Assembly (NCBI GenBank): GCA_009192285.1
Contig: CM018603.1
Location: forward strand, 4,332,588-4,396,587
Origin: Morchella semilibera
Lineage: Eukaryota > Ascomycota > Pezizomycetes > Pezizales > Morchellaceae
Reading direction: 5' to 3'
DNA: 64,000 nucleotides
In this document: positions 24,090-34,531 of the stretch, one piece after another
Numbering within the stretch: the stretch's first letter is position 1
Layout: every line of letters starts with the position of its first letter
The notes under the pieces: model-generated
The model's database searches: none
Seen by the model: only the letters and a program-made list of their open reading frames with translations
Told to the model about the DNA's origin: nothing
Translations under genes and position numbers: made by a program

Positions 24090-24640
24090 CTAAGAAAGTG
24101 GGGCACAAAGTAAAAAGACCTTCTTTACGGGTAGCAGAGCGGCCAGGCGGATCCCGCTCGGTGGTGGGTGTCCTGCATAATGGTGGAACTCGACGCCGCC
24201 GGAGCAAACTACAGCACGGACTGGCCTAAAGATCCCGTCACCCATCAAAAGGCTTCCAAAGTCCCACAAACCCCAACTTCTTGTTTGTATATGTGGCAGC
24301 AGAGCGGACAGGCGGTAGTAGCTGTATAAATGCCTAGGTAGTATGTATTGCGCAATAAATGTCAGGCTCTTGGATGGCAAGAGAGATAGTGATAGTATGG
24401 TTCTGTTAGGTGGTAGGTAGGAGGACAGAAGATATCTCACTCCATCAATTGAGGCTTGTGTTGTGCTGGTGTGGTGAGTAATGAGGTGGCCGGTAACGAA
24501 ATCCCTCTCGAGTATGTTCCTCCCCACCACAGACCACAACACCAAGATAGAGTCGTCGTTGCAGATTTATTCTATACCGGCTCTTGAAAGTAAGGTAAAA
24601 TCGCCTTAGCCACTGCCCGCAAGGGAACAAACATCACCGC
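24090..24640 (-). repeat. Dispersed module R1, with an adjoining module
   Basis: Blocks such as GTCACCCATC, AAACCCCAACTTCTTGTTTG and GCAATAAATGTCAGGCTC recur at 43,540-43,770, and the first part also at 32,540-32,690. The segment 24,480-24,600 (ATGTTCCTCCCCACCAC, GAGTCGTCGTTG) recurs at 42,170-42,245. On the minus strand both adjoining copies open with a frame beginning MVLW-VVGR-IL, which then diverges. A decayed gene is possible. Confidence 0.55.
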
Positions 24641-24665
24641 CCCGCGCCGCGCCCGAGAAAAAAAA

Positions 24666-24926
24666 ATATTATCTAGCCAGGACAAAAGACTTACATGGGC
24701 CACCCGCCCATAGCTTACTATATTTGTTAGAGAAGTGGGGGATCCGAACCTGAAAGTGCTGCAATTAAATCAGACTTAGCCAACTAGGCCATAGCCCCCA
24801 CTTGCAAACCTATCACGCTCTGCCCCCCTTAGCGCCAGCGCGGCCAACGCTAGCCCGGCCCACCCGCATGCGGACTAGCCGACTACAACGCCGGGAAGGC
24901 GCTCTGACGGCTCATACTACTTTACA
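24666..24926 (-). mobile_element. SINE-like repeat with tRNA-like core (copy S1)
   Basis: Core at 24,735-24,801 on the minus strand: GTGGGGGCTATGGCCTAGTT...GGTTCGGATCCCCCAC. It has an A-box-like TGGCCTAGTTGG and a B-box-like GGTTCGGATCC, as in Pol III genes. The ends pair over 9 bp including AAGTGGGGG/CCCCCACTT. It is not a working tRNA: the T-arm stem does not pair in the canonical register. Left and right flanks (about 65 and 120 bp) also recur in the other copies. Confidence 0.75.
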
Positions 24927-24929
24927 TCC

Positions 24930-26650
24930 GGCAGCTGAAGATATTTGAAATTTTTGAGGAATTTATAGCAGCGATGACGCATAATATTACTGGAAGTGAA
25001 ACGCGTAAGGTGTTAGAAGTCACGGTCGCTTAGGGTAGCAAAGCCAAACCCGGGCCTCCCGGGTTGTACAGGTGGAGAGTCCCCCCCAGATTCAAAAATA
25101 CAATAATGGGCTTTGATTTTCTGAAAAACTTGCTTGCCCGTTTGTCTAGGACAGAATTACCCCCAGTTTTACATCCCATTATGATTGTTGTGGAGCTGCT
25201 GGGTAGCGGTAGCAACTTTGATGCCTTGCTGCCATGTATACTGCAAGCTCCGGTTTTCCCACGATGTTGCCTCCACCGTGTGGCTAATACTCTCTAATAT
25301 GTACTCTTAGGACAGGTCGGCACACTTCTGCTCTACCCCCGGCTCTACACGTGCAGGCCGCAGGCAAGGATTCCCGAGCCCAGTCTACTGGTTTAGGCCC
25401 CCTAATGCTTCCGTCGGTGGTAGATAGTAAAGATCGACATATTGTTTCGCGGGGACGCAGAGGACCTCGAGAGTGTTTAATCGGCGCCCGGTGGGTGCCT
25501 AGAGCTGGACTCATAGCGGGGAGTATATTAGCGAATGTCGACACATGTGCTAACCCTGCGCAGTCGGGCATGATACAAGTTTAAGTAGGTCAGGAAAGAG
25601 GACTTATATCTCTACTTGCTTGTTTAGGTGTGAGGAGTAGCTAAAGTAGCCCAGCCCGAGCACTTACCTTATCTCATATCAATATCAAGGCCATGCGTAA
25701 TCCTTGGGGCTTCCGGGCCCAGTGGTGTCATTTTGGTTTGGTTATGCAATCTTTTAGGTCCTGCCTCTGCTAATACACTTTCAATATGTTCTAGTATACG
25801 TAAGAGAAGTTCATCAAAATGGATACTAGGGCCAAGAAAGGGATTGTGAGTAAACGTAGGGGTATGATATACCGCAAAACCGCGAGTCATTTGGGGGTTG
25901 CCAAGGGCCGCTGCTTGCGGGAAGATCTGTGGTTTTTGAGTTGTTTGGGGAAGAGATACCCAAAGGGTCAGAACCTGGCCCGGGTATCGTTGAGGCACGA
26001 AAACAAAACCCGCGTAAAGAATGAAGGACCCAGGAACATATCGTTAGGTATGATTTTGGGGTTGGGGAGAATCAAATTTTTCAGTTGAGCTTGCCCGTCA
26101 GGCACGCCCTTTATGGATGGTGTAGAGACGGAAGCCGGGCGTGTTTGATATCTGCTAGGTCCTAGCCCTAACCCTGACAAATTTGTGGATTTTCCTAATG
26201 CCTATTCCTACATACGTATATACATGCGTCTCTAATGCACCCTTAATTGAACTCTTCGGCCCCAACTATGTCTGATTATGAGTATTACTACTCAAATCGG
26301 TAGTGAGTTAATTCAATATCCTTCGCCCTGCTCTCAAATGTGACAATAGGAGATCAGAGGGGCTGGTGGCGTTTGGCAATATACTTTATAATGAGCACCA
26401 TATATCGGGCCGGGCAATAGGAGTGAGCTCCACGGTGCAAGATTGATTAGGCATTTCTTACCATTCATAACCTCGGCGCTCAATTCTTTCTCCCCCCCCC
26501 CCCCCCTCTAGGCGATTAATCAGATCACAATCAATGAAAGTATCTTGTGGAAGCTTTTCATGATATATGTAGACGGGTTTATTTACTATTCAACTGAATT
26601 TAATCACCATCTTTACCGCAAAAACCTACAACCTTGGACGCAAATGCTAT
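24930..26650. other. Unassigned; one pair of adjoining minus-strand frames
   Basis: Minus-strand frames at 25,968-26,180 and 25,669-25,998 overlap and could be one frameshifted or spliced gene; the latter contains HFDELLLRILEHIESVLAEA, a plausible helix. No family recognised. A C-only run of about 14 bases lies at about 26,493-26,507. Confidence 0.35.
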
Positions 26651-26654
26651 AGGC

Positions 26655-27117
26655 CAAGGACGTCAATGCGCCGTGGGTTGAGACGGGCCGCCCGGGCTCT
26701 TTTTGGGCGGGCTAGGCCGGGCCCTCAATTTTATTTGATAGGCAGGGCTAGGCGGAGGCTAATATTCAGCCCGGGCTAAACGGGCAGGCCCAGGCTTGAA
26801 GGTGCTCATACAATCTTAGCAGTCCTTCCTTGATATATAAACATTCTGTACTATAAGAGGCAAGGTAAACCACGTTTGTATATTTGATACTATAAAAGGC
26901 AGATTGAATTGTAGCATTTTGGATCCTACCTACATTAATCTCAAGAAATTAGTTCGAATTCTGACGAATACCTGTATTTGTGGGAGCTTGGGCCATAAAT
27001 ATTTGGCCCGGGCCTAGCCCGGGGTATCTGGCTTGCGCTGGGCCATGACTTGGATAGCATGGGCCGGTCCAGGCTGACCCTATTTTCCAGCCCGGGCTGG
27101 CCCATTGGCGTCCTTGA
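26655..27117. mobile_element. hAT-type MITE (copy 1)
   Basis: Ends CAAGGACGTCAATGCGCC and, inverted, CAAGGACGCCAATGGGCC. Flanked by CTATAGGC (26,647-26,654) and GTATAGGC (27,118-27,125), an 8-bp duplication with one mismatch, as hAT elements make. The outer thirds are packed with GGGCCGGGC-like palindromes around an AT-rich centre. Same end type as 29,113-29,490. Confidence 0.82.
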
Positions 27118-27125
27118 GTATAGGC

Positions 27126-28130
27126 GCTAACCACACCTCCGCCGGTGAGCCCCAGCAGCGAAATGAGTTCCTTGAAACCATAAGATCGCTAATAGACTAA
27201 TTGCTTAACTTTGAAAGCTTCTACGCTAACGTATTTCTGAGAATATCTTAAATCAAACATCACAGTTCGTCACTCGATGTACCGAGTGACAAACTGTGAT
27301 GCACCTGCTTGGCCTATTTAGTTAGTCGTTTAAGAGACAAGAGTACTTGTTTGCTGTCATAGGGTATCCACCGTATTCTGGGGTCAGTAGGTGACTGAGG
27401 TATTGGGATCCGTACCCGAACATATCCGGGGGCCACATTTGCTCTAACGTGCTGGTGTGGTGGGGTTCCTACTGCTAGGCCTTTGACTGGGCGGCGTGGG
27501 GGGAGGGGAGACAACATTTTGGAATCTGCTGTCCTCTCATTCATTCCACCATTGTAATCCCATGATTACCGTGATATAGAATTGGCTTTACGGTCTTGTA
27601 GTGATTTCTAGGCCGTGACAGACAAAATTAGCGAACAAAAGCCCTGATGCCTCAGAACATTATTGTTAAATATTAGCGTAAAGGGATCCGACAAGCCCTC
27701 AAGCGATACCTACTGCCATATGATTAACCTACTCCCACCTCACCCCGTCGCACCTTGGGACCCGTGTTGTTTTACCGAAGCTCTTGATAGCTATTCCGTA
27801 TACATTGCTAGCTATCCCATCAACGGTAGATGGATTTGGGTCACCCATATACCTAATTATGATGGCGCCGCAATCAGAAGAAAAAGATCCTTAAAAATCT
27901 AAATTAAACAATTGCGTTAAACCATGAGACATAAGAAGAATTTACAAGTAGGACATCTCCATTGAGCCTTTATAGCCCTTCCTCCGGTACCACTATCTCT
28001 GGCCTGTTTGAGCTTGAATCTACAGAGCCAACAGCCATCCTGAGCACCGAATACCTCTGGAAGGTGTTCTCCATCACCTCTGCAAGGTAGGGTGGTTGAT
28101 TTAGTGACATATTTGATTTTTTTGACAAAT
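27126..28130. other. No recognised gene; contains a hairpin
   Basis: Apart from the 44-nt hairpin at 27,258-27,301 I see nothing assignable. Confidence 0.5.
27258..27301. repeat. 44-nt hairpin-forming inverted repeat
   Basis: CATCACAGTT pairs with AACTGTGATG, then one mismatch, then GTCACTCG pairs with CGAGTGAC around a 6-nt loop ATGTAC: 18 of 19 stem positions pair. It could be a transcription terminator-like structure, a minimal element or a recombination site. No neighbouring gene explains it. Confidence 0.8.
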
Positions 28131-28133
28131 ATT

Positions 28134-30031
28134 TTAGGTTGATTTAGCTAAAGTGCGTCTCTTTGCCAACCAAGCAGGAACTGCAATATCCCCACCCACG
28201 CCCTCCAAAATTAAATCCCATGCTACCTGTAGGCGAAACCCTTTATGTGAGATAATCTGAACCGCTTTCAAACCCTGGAACACAATAAAGGAATTAATGA
28301 GAGAAGTGACAGTTATCCCCCAAAAATGGAAAACCATGTCCCAAAAATTATCAATTGGGTGTCATAGTAGGATCGACATTGATTAGCAGTATCCGTGCCC
28401 CCCGTATTGTGATTGTGGCCATCGAACGCCACAGGGATATTAAGATCTTCCCTAACTTGATCTCCAAATTCAGGTAGCGCTCGCTTTTGACTGGAGCTTT
28501 GGAGGCCTGGTCGATTGCGCTCTTTTGGAACCCTGCGTCCTTACCCATGAGAGGATCGATAGTTGTCATTATTGTCACGGGCGCATTATCAAACTAGAGA
28601 AGGACTCCAACATCCTGAACGACAGCAACTACTTCAGGATGATATGGTACTTCCTCCATTAGGAACAACTAGAATAGGAGGGAAATCCTTAGAAGAGGTC
28701 TAGCTGTGCAGAAAGCTCCAATGCCGAGTCGACTACGTAGCGCAACAAGCAGCGGAACGCTTGTATAGTAATTATGGAGGTAGATATGCCACTTAGGTAG
28801 TTGACTGGCCAAATGAAACACCACATTACCAATGACTGTTGAACCTGGTATCTGTAGCGCAGGGTCGGGTCCTGCTCGGTTGGAAGTAGGCAAAAGGTCC
28901 CACACGTCACCATGGCCTGCCAGGAAATGGAACTTGAAACCTCTTTCAATTGGCTTACAAGGCATCTTGTACGTGTCAACCAAGCAGCCTGTACATCTGA
29001 TCATTGCCCCATCAATACCAATATTCGAAGATGGTACTCTTATAGATTGCAGGGCATCCCTAACCTGGCCCAGTCATGGGTTAACCTTCCCATGCCATGA
29101 TCGTTTACCAATCAGGGGCGCCAATGGGCCGTAGCACAAACGGTGAAGTCCGGGCTCACTTTAGGCCCTTTGGGCTGGGCCTTGAGATACATAATATGGG
29201 CCGGCCAGGGCCTCATGAGAATCAAGGCCGGGCTATTTGGGCTCTCTTTGGGCCCAGGAAGCATCAATATCTTTCGTCTGAATGTTGAAAATCATACATT
29301 CTTTCCTAGCCTTACCTCTATACCTAGATGTCCCCGGTCATGTACTAGTATTGTAACATTGGGCTTTTCAGGCCCCAAGCCCGAGCATAACCGGGCTCAC
29401 GAGCTCGGGCCAGGCATAAGGCAGCAACACCAGGCTTTGGGCCGGGCATGGCGCATTTAGAGCACAGGCCGGCCCATTGGAGACCCTGAATTACCAATAG
29501 GACCTGGAGCATGCTTTGGTACAATTACAGCAGTTTATTTGTTGGAACCGGTTGAAAGTTATGTGCTTAGTGAAAGGATTGGTGGGGTGAAGTCCATCAG
29601 GTTCCCAAAAATCCTCAATCGATGACGAAGCAAAAAGGCCCATACGCATACACATCCCTAACCAGATCTTGATATCACGTGCTGCCACCTGTCCCAAGTC
29701 CCTTCCGAAGCTTGCCAACAGGGACTCCTTAGATTGGCGTTGCATCTGAGCTGGTACTGAGAGAAATAGTCTCGAAGATCCTGTCTGTCCAGGAGAAATT
29801 CAAAACCGAAGAAAGTGAAACACCACTATCTTTCCTTCCTGACCCCCCTAAATAATGCAACGAGGGCGGCAACCTATTGAAACCCTCATTAGTAGGGCGA
29901 TTCTCAGCCATGGGGGTGTAATCAGGTAACGCTGGTAAGGTAGAGAGGAGGGAGGTAGTACCATCGGAGGGTCTCGGTACCAAGTGATCCTTCATGATCG
30001 ATCGATGTCTTTTCATTTTTGCTTTCTTCAC
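28134..30031 (-). pseudogene. Decayed piggyBac-like transposase (DDE_Tnp_1_7)
   Basis: Pieces appear in family order on the minus strand: an N-terminal region (30,031-29,740), DIKIWLGMCMRMGLFASSS with FNRFQQI (29,700-29,500), then the catalytic region GFKFHFLAGHGDVWDL and VVFHLASQLP (28,970-28,780), IYLHNYYTSVPLL, FDNAPVTIMTTIDPL, and GGTDTANQCRSYYDTQL before a C-terminal tail. Frames change at several points and stops are present. In the normally invariant YLDNYYTS the Asp is His (about 28,770), so a catalytic residue is lost. A hAT-type MITE splits it at 29,113-29,490. TTAA-flanked ends were not identified. Confidence 0.82.
29113..29490. mobile_element. hAT-type MITE (copy 2), inside the piggyBac relic
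   Basis: Begins CAGGGGCGCCAATGGGCC; the other end inverted reads TTCAGGGTCTCCAATGGGCC. An exact 8-bp duplication, TTACCAAT, lies at 29,105-29,112 and 29,491-29,498. The interior is rich in GGGCCGGGC-like blocks. CAGGG ends with an 8-bp duplication are typical of hAT elements; there is no transposase, so it is non-autonomous. Confidence 0.87.
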
Positions 30032-30120
30032 AATTAAATCAAGAGGATCTGGAGGGACTCTATCGCTTGGAGGGGATTCCGGTACATATTCTTGACCGTG
30101 GGCGTACTGTTCTCATATCC

Positions 30121-30362
30121 GTCAGAGCACCTTCCCGGCGCTGCAGGCGGCTAGTCCACATGCGGGTGGGCCGGGCTAGCGTTGGCCGCGCTGGCGCTAA
30201 GACGGACAAAACATGACAGGTTTTCAAGTGGGGGCTATGGCCTAGTTGGCTAAGTCTGACTCAATTGCAGCACTTTCAGATTCGGATCCCCCACTTTTCT
30301 AACAAAAATAGTAAGCTTTGGGCGGGTGGCCCATCTAAGTCTTTTGTCCTGGCTGGATAATT
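30121..30362 (+). mobile_element. SINE-like repeat with tRNA-like core (copy S2)
   Basis: Same unit as S1 in the opposite orientation; core 30,229-30,294, three differences from the shared core sequence. Here the B-box-like motif is GATTCGGATCC. Confidence 0.73.
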
Positions 30363-30369
30363 TACCTTT

Positions 30370-30590
30370 TCTGCTTGGTGCAGCGAAAGCTTGCTATGGT
30401 GGTACCTCCTATCTCTTTTACTAGTGACTAAATGCTGCTAACCTTTGAGAGGCCACCTCCACCACCGTGACAACCATGAACCAGTTCTTAGAAGTACAGA
30501 TGGCGCATTTCTGGGGAACCCCGGGTGCAAGGTGCACTATGCGGCCTCCATAAATGTTGGCAGCTTCACCAGCGAAAGGGATAGGCACTA
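30370..30590 (+). repeat. Dispersed module shared with 42,700-42,900
   Basis: CACCGTGACAACCATGAACCA, AAATGTTGGC and GGCTTCACC-like blocks recur at 42,805-42,890. It directly follows the S2 repeat here and the S5 repeat there. No protein recognised. Confidence 0.6.
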
Positions 30591-30701
30591 GAAATAATTA
30601 TTTAATTACAAAGGCCCGGTAACACTTCTTCCATCGCCATTGCTCTCCGCCCACCCCTTGCCACGATGCGTGACGTCATCCATCGCCACCTGGACAACTC
30701 G

Positions 30702-31635
30702 TCAATACAAAGGCGCTCCTAGGTACTCCGCGATTTGTCTGCGCCTTTCGCCGACCAAGGGATCTCCTGGCAGTGCGGGTAATCCTAAGTGGGCGGCAGC
30801 CGCCTGGCACTCGGCAACTATCCATGACCCATCTGTTAGCTGCGGATAGCATTATCAACGGTAAACTTACTTGTCATGTTCCCTAGATCTCTCCGATTGA
30901 CTGGTAACGGAGGATGTACGACTGTAACGCCTGGCGGATAAATCAAAGGCTCGGACTCATGGGCTCCACTGTTGAACAGCTGTGTAGGGTGTAAATTTAG
31001 TCTACGATTTGAAGTTAGTGCGGTTCGAGGTCACCAAACATGTTTACCTACTTAGCCTCGATTGTCACGAGTCTAGCTTCGACCGTATCGAGTCTGGCCG
31101 CTATCCGTTGAAGCAACTGGATAATTTGGTCTGCTTGCCCAACCAAGGGAATATTAGGAATCAACGCAGCCTCGTTCACCGCCGTGTTCAGACCCTGGAT
31201 GAAATTAAGAAAATTGGGTTGAGGGGCAAAGACTTCTTGCGGCCCTGGAGGTTGCCCTGGAGGTTGCCCTGGCGGTTGCGACACTGGAAGTTGCGGCAAT
31301 GGAGGTTGCCCTGGAGGTTGCCCTGGAGGCTGCCCTGGAGGTTGCTGCAATGGAGGTTGCCCTGGAGGTTGCCCTGGAGGTTGCCCTGGAGGTTGCCCTG
31401 GAGGCTGCCCTGGCGGTTGCGACACTGGAAGTTGCGGCAATGGAGGTTGCCCTGGAGGCTGCCATGGAGGCTGCCCTGGAGGTTGCGGCAATGGAGGTTG
31501 TGGCAATGGAGGTTGCCCTGGAGGCTGCCCTGGAGGTTGCGGCAATGGAGGTTGCGACACTGGAAGTTGCGGCCATGTAGGTTGCCCTGGAGGATGTGAA
31601 CCTGGAGGATGTGGCCCTGGAGGTTGTTGCGCCAT
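30702..31635 (-). CDS. Intact three-exon gene, proline-rich/coiled-coil protein of unknown function
   Basis: Exon 1 is 31,635-31,052 (ATG at 31,635), exon 2 is 31,001-30,871, exon 3 is 30,832-30,702 (TGA). Intron 1 is 50 bp (GTAGGT, branch-like CACTAAC, TAG) and intron 2 is 38 bp (GTAAGT...CAG). Joined, they give about 281 residues without a stop; the splice model is my inference. Residues 1 to about 130 are repeats of PPGQ, PLPQ and WQPP coded by a 12-bp minisatellite. Next come NFIQGLNTAVNEAALIPNIP and a coiled-coil-like RIAARLDTVEARLVTIEAK, then a conserved C-terminus with IYPPGVTVVHPPLPVNRR and HLGLPALPGDPLVGERRRQI. The C-terminus also survives in the broken paralogs at 34.5-34.0 and 45.4-44.8 kb. 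I do not know its function. Short intron 2 is the weakest point. Confidence 0.65.
31240..31620 (-). repeat. 12-bp coding minisatellite in exon 1
   Basis: On the plus strand about 30 copies of GGAGGTTGCCCT and close variants. All keep the 12-bp period, so the reading frame is preserved (PPGQ repeats). Other frames are also open for this reason alone. Confidence 0.92.
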
Positions 31636-31715
31636 TCTGAGCTCCGTATGTATCTCTTTGAGGAAGGTGTGCGTCCTGGGGATGGAGAGAAGCGGAAGCG
31701 AAGGGGGATTCGTCT

Positions 31716-31723
31716 CGTATATA
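31716..31723 (-). promoter_or_regulatory. TATA box of the 30.7-31.6 kb gene
   Basis: TATATACG, about 80 bp upstream of the ATG. The same block (TATATATA, then GAGGCGAATCCCCC on the minus strand) precedes the paralogs at about 34,660 and 45,672, so the promoter was copied together with the gene. Confidence 0.65.
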
Positions 31724-31889
31724 CCCTCCAGTGGCTACGTGCCGGGTAACCCTTCGGGCAGAAAACCCTATCCCTTAGCATGTCAATTGCTGACCCTTTT
31801 GCATCAGATCCAAGTAGGAAGGTGCGCCACTGTCTCACACTGACCTCACCCCCGGGCCGGACCACTACCAAGACTATCATAAAAATCAA

Positions 31890-32370
31890 AGCAACGGCGC
31901 AAAGGTATGCCCTTTACAAAGAGAACGAAAACAACGGGTTTGAGTATATACTACGCTTCCCTTTCCTCTCCAATGATTGTGGTAATGTTGGTGGTACAGA
32001 TGTCTGTAACTGTCCATTATCAATTGATTCCTTGGTTTCTGACTGTTTCCATTCCCATAAACAATATGAACAGTACCCAAGTTTGCCTTCGCTACGCTTT
32101 GGAAACTTCCCTTAGTCGTTCCGTAATGAGCTCTTGAGAAAGATTTTCACGGAACTGTCGATGTGTCATCAAGTCCTTTACCAAAAGACCATCTTTGATA
32201 CCAAGAGTCCTATATAAAAGATACGCGTTGACAATTGCTGTGTCTAATAACCAGAAAAACAAAGGGAGCCGGCTCCCAGAGAGACTCGAGGTTGTGTAGG
32301 CCAGTAGCTCCGTCTTGACCGGCAATGTCCACTCCACCCATAAGATACATGTAATTATACATGGTGACAA
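31890..32370 (-). pseudogene. C-terminal fragment of a second piggyBac-like transposase
   Basis: Contains MGGVDIAGQ at the 5' edge (about 32,340) and, after a frameshift, RLPLFFWLLDTAIVNAYLLYR (about 32,270-32,210), the typical piggyBac pattern MGGVDxADQ followed by PLFFWLLDxxIVNAYxLY. The remaining C-terminus runs to about 32,092. It lies upstream of the other piggyBac relic on the same strand, so it is a different copy. Confidence 0.75.
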
Positions 32371-32525
32371 TTAGATGCCAGAGCTAGGCAACTAGGCTAG
32401 CCCCCCACTTGCAGACCTGACATCTTTTGTCCCTCTTACCATCAACGCGGCAGTCGCTAGCCCGGTTCACCCGCATGTGGGCTAGCCGCCTATAGTACCG
32501 GTAACGTACCCTGACGCTCATGCAA
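32371..32525 (-). mobile_element. Truncated SINE-like repeat (copy S3)
   Basis: Keeps only the 5' part of the tRNA-like core (about 32,376-32,412) and the right flank (CTAGCCCGGTTCACCCGCATG). The B-box half is missing. Confidence 0.62.
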
Positions 32526-32539
32526 TTTACATCGAATAA

Positions 32540-32720
32540 AATGGTGAAGGCGAATCCCGCCGGGTGGTGTGCTCCATGATGATGGAGCTCGGCCTAGCCA
32601 GGGCAAACTCCACAGTACCGACTGTAAAGTTCCCGTCACCCACAAAAGCGGGGCCGCGGTCTCATGAGCTTCTGAAACCCCAACCAGTAAAAGAGTGACA
32701 TTCCGTGATCCAACCACACA
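32540..32720 (-). repeat. Dispersed module R1, partial copy
   Basis: Shares GTTCCCGTCACCCA and GTCTCATGAGCTTC-like blocks with 43,580-43,650 and weaker matches with 24,130-24,280. Confidence 0.55.
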
Positions 32721-32865
32721 CCGATGGAAGAAAGTACCCCGCAAGAGCTCCGCGCGTTAGCCCAACTGGGGCACCGCAGCACGCTCCCCAACACCACTGC
32801 ACCACTTGGCGGGATGCACACGCCGGGCATAGCCCCCGCGGCCTGTCCGCAGAACAATGCCCAAG

Positions 32866-33129
32866 CAGAAAAAATATTATCTAGCCAGGACAAAAGACTT
32901 ACAAGGGCCACCCGCCCAAAGCTTACTATTTTTGTTAGAAAAGTGGGGGATCCGAACCTGAAAGTGCTGCAATTAAATCAGACTTAGCCAACTAGGCCAT
33001 AGCCCCCACTTGCAAACCTGACATCTTTTGTGCTTCTTAGCCACCACCGCGGCAGACACTAGCCCGGTTCACCCGCATGTGGACTAGCCTAGCCGGTAAC
33101 GTGCTCTGGCGGCTCATACTATTTACATT
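32866..33129 (-). mobile_element. SINE-like repeat with tRNA-like core (copy S4)
   Basis: Core 32,943-33,009 is identical, base for base, to S1, S5 and S6. Both flanks match with differences. Confidence 0.75.
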
Positions 33130-33479
33130 CTGTGGAATAGGGAGGTTTCGCAGAGTCCCACAACGGGGTTTTCGCATAGTTAGGGTGCATGAAGTCACGC
33201 ATCTGGCTCCATATGCGCAAGAAGGTTAATTCCTTTGTTGTCGGATATCAAGCATCAGTATATGATGAGCGGGTGTATCGGCTTAAGGTCTGCATCAGAC
33301 AATGCAAGTTTCTGCATAGCTACATGTACAAGAATTCTCAGAGTAGAGTAGTCAGTTCACTGGAAAAGCAATAGATGAAAACCCAACCCAATCAGACTTC
33401 CTGTGTCAATAAAAGTATCAGTAACCTCGCGTTCTCGGTCGTTGTCGTAGAATAATAGTATCGGCTATAACAGCATAAC

Positions 33480-33761
33480 ACCTAAAAACACATGTAACTT
33501 GCGTTATCGAGATCGAAACTAGACGAGCATCCATCGAATCGAACCCTGCGTTGGCGTTCTGTGTTAAAGACGCGACGTCCTGTGTTAAGGCCCCGGTGGC
33601 TTCGAGTATGCGTGCACCAGCATGGATAGCGGGGATATCTCTCATTCAAAATGAATAGCCAGTGTTGCATGCTTGTGAGAGACATCGTTTAGGTACATGT
33701 ACTCTGCAATAGCGGCGAAGTCAGGCATTTGTTGGCCCCCAGCAGCGTCTAAGCGAGACAT
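33480..33761 (-). pseudogene. Broken coiled-coil gene, relative of the 44.0-44.25 kb locus
   Basis: Opens at ATG 33,761 with MSRLDAAGGQQMPDFAAIAE, then a frameshift near 33,650. It continues GALTQDVASLTQNANAGF and DSMDARLVSI, a heptad-like coiled coil, up to a possible splice site near 33,500. The block is copied at 44,247-43,990. Downstream exons could not be followed. It lies 3' of the paralog at 33,990-34,531 on the same strand, an order repeated around 44-45 kb, so the two genes were duplicated as a unit. Confidence 0.55.
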
Positions 33762-33989
33762 CACATCAATGGTAATTTAGTATATAGATTAAAACGAAAT
33801 GATTTGATAAAACTCACGGTGTTTATTTGGCGTTTTGAGATGACTTTGTTTTGTGGTGTTGAGCGGAGAAGAAATCCCACACCATCTAATTACAAAATTT
33901 AAAAGCCGATTAACACCTTTCCCGCCACCAATGCTCCCCATCCATCCCTTCCTACGATGCGTGACGTCATCCATCGCCACCCGGTAACT

Positions 33990-34531
33990 CGTCTACGCAA
34001 AAGCGCTCCTAGTACTCAGCGACCTGCCTGCGCCTTCCGCCGACCAAGGGATCTCCTGGCAGTGCGGGGTAATACCAAGTGAGCGGTAGCCGCCTGGCAC
34101 TTGGCAACTACCCATCTGTTAGCCTCGGAATAGCATTATCACCGGTAAACTTACTTGTCATGATCTCTCCAATTGACTGGTAACGGAGGATGTACGACTG
34201 TAACGCCTGGCGGATAAATTAAAAGCCCGGACTCATGGGCTACACTGTTGAACAGCTGTGTAGGTTACAAATCTAGTCGACGATTGAAAGTTAGTGAGGT
34301 TCGAGGTTCAAGAATCAACCAGGTTTACCTACATGTACTTAGCCTCGATCGTCGCGAGTCTAGCCTCTATTCGTTGAAGGAATTGGATAACCTGGTCTGC
34401 CCGCCCAGCCCAGCCCAGGGAAGGTTGAGAATCAACGCAGCCTCGTTCAACGCTGTGTTCAGGCCCTAGATGAGATCCTGAAAATTAGGCTGAGAACCAA
34501 AGCCCTGTTGCTGCACTAGAAGCTGTGACAT
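33990..34531 (-). pseudogene. Broken paralog of the 30.7-31.6 kb gene
   Basis: Starts at ATG 34,531 (MSQLLVQQQGFGSQPNFQDL), then an in-frame TAG and a frameshift; it lacks the proline-rich minisatellite. The coiled-coil part (RIEARLATIEAK), IYPPGVTVVHPPLPVN and the last-exon region are all recognisable in the same exon order with the same intron borders (GTAAGT near 34,156). The upstream TATA block at about 34,660 is retained. Confidence 0.75.

Noticed and set aside
24735-24801. A functional tRNA gene on the minus strand
   Set aside because: A and B boxes are present, but the T stem and acceptor cannot pair in the canonical positions and the same unit is dispersed with its flanks.
31240-31600. 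Regularly spaced short repeats that might suggest a CRISPR array
   Set aside because: The 12-bp units are contiguous without spacers and code for PPGQ repeats; the genome is eukaryotic.
31188-31889. Long alternative frames on both strands over the minisatellite
   Set aside because: A 12-bp repeat without stops keeps every frame open. Only the minus frame starting at 31,635 continues into the conserved exons.
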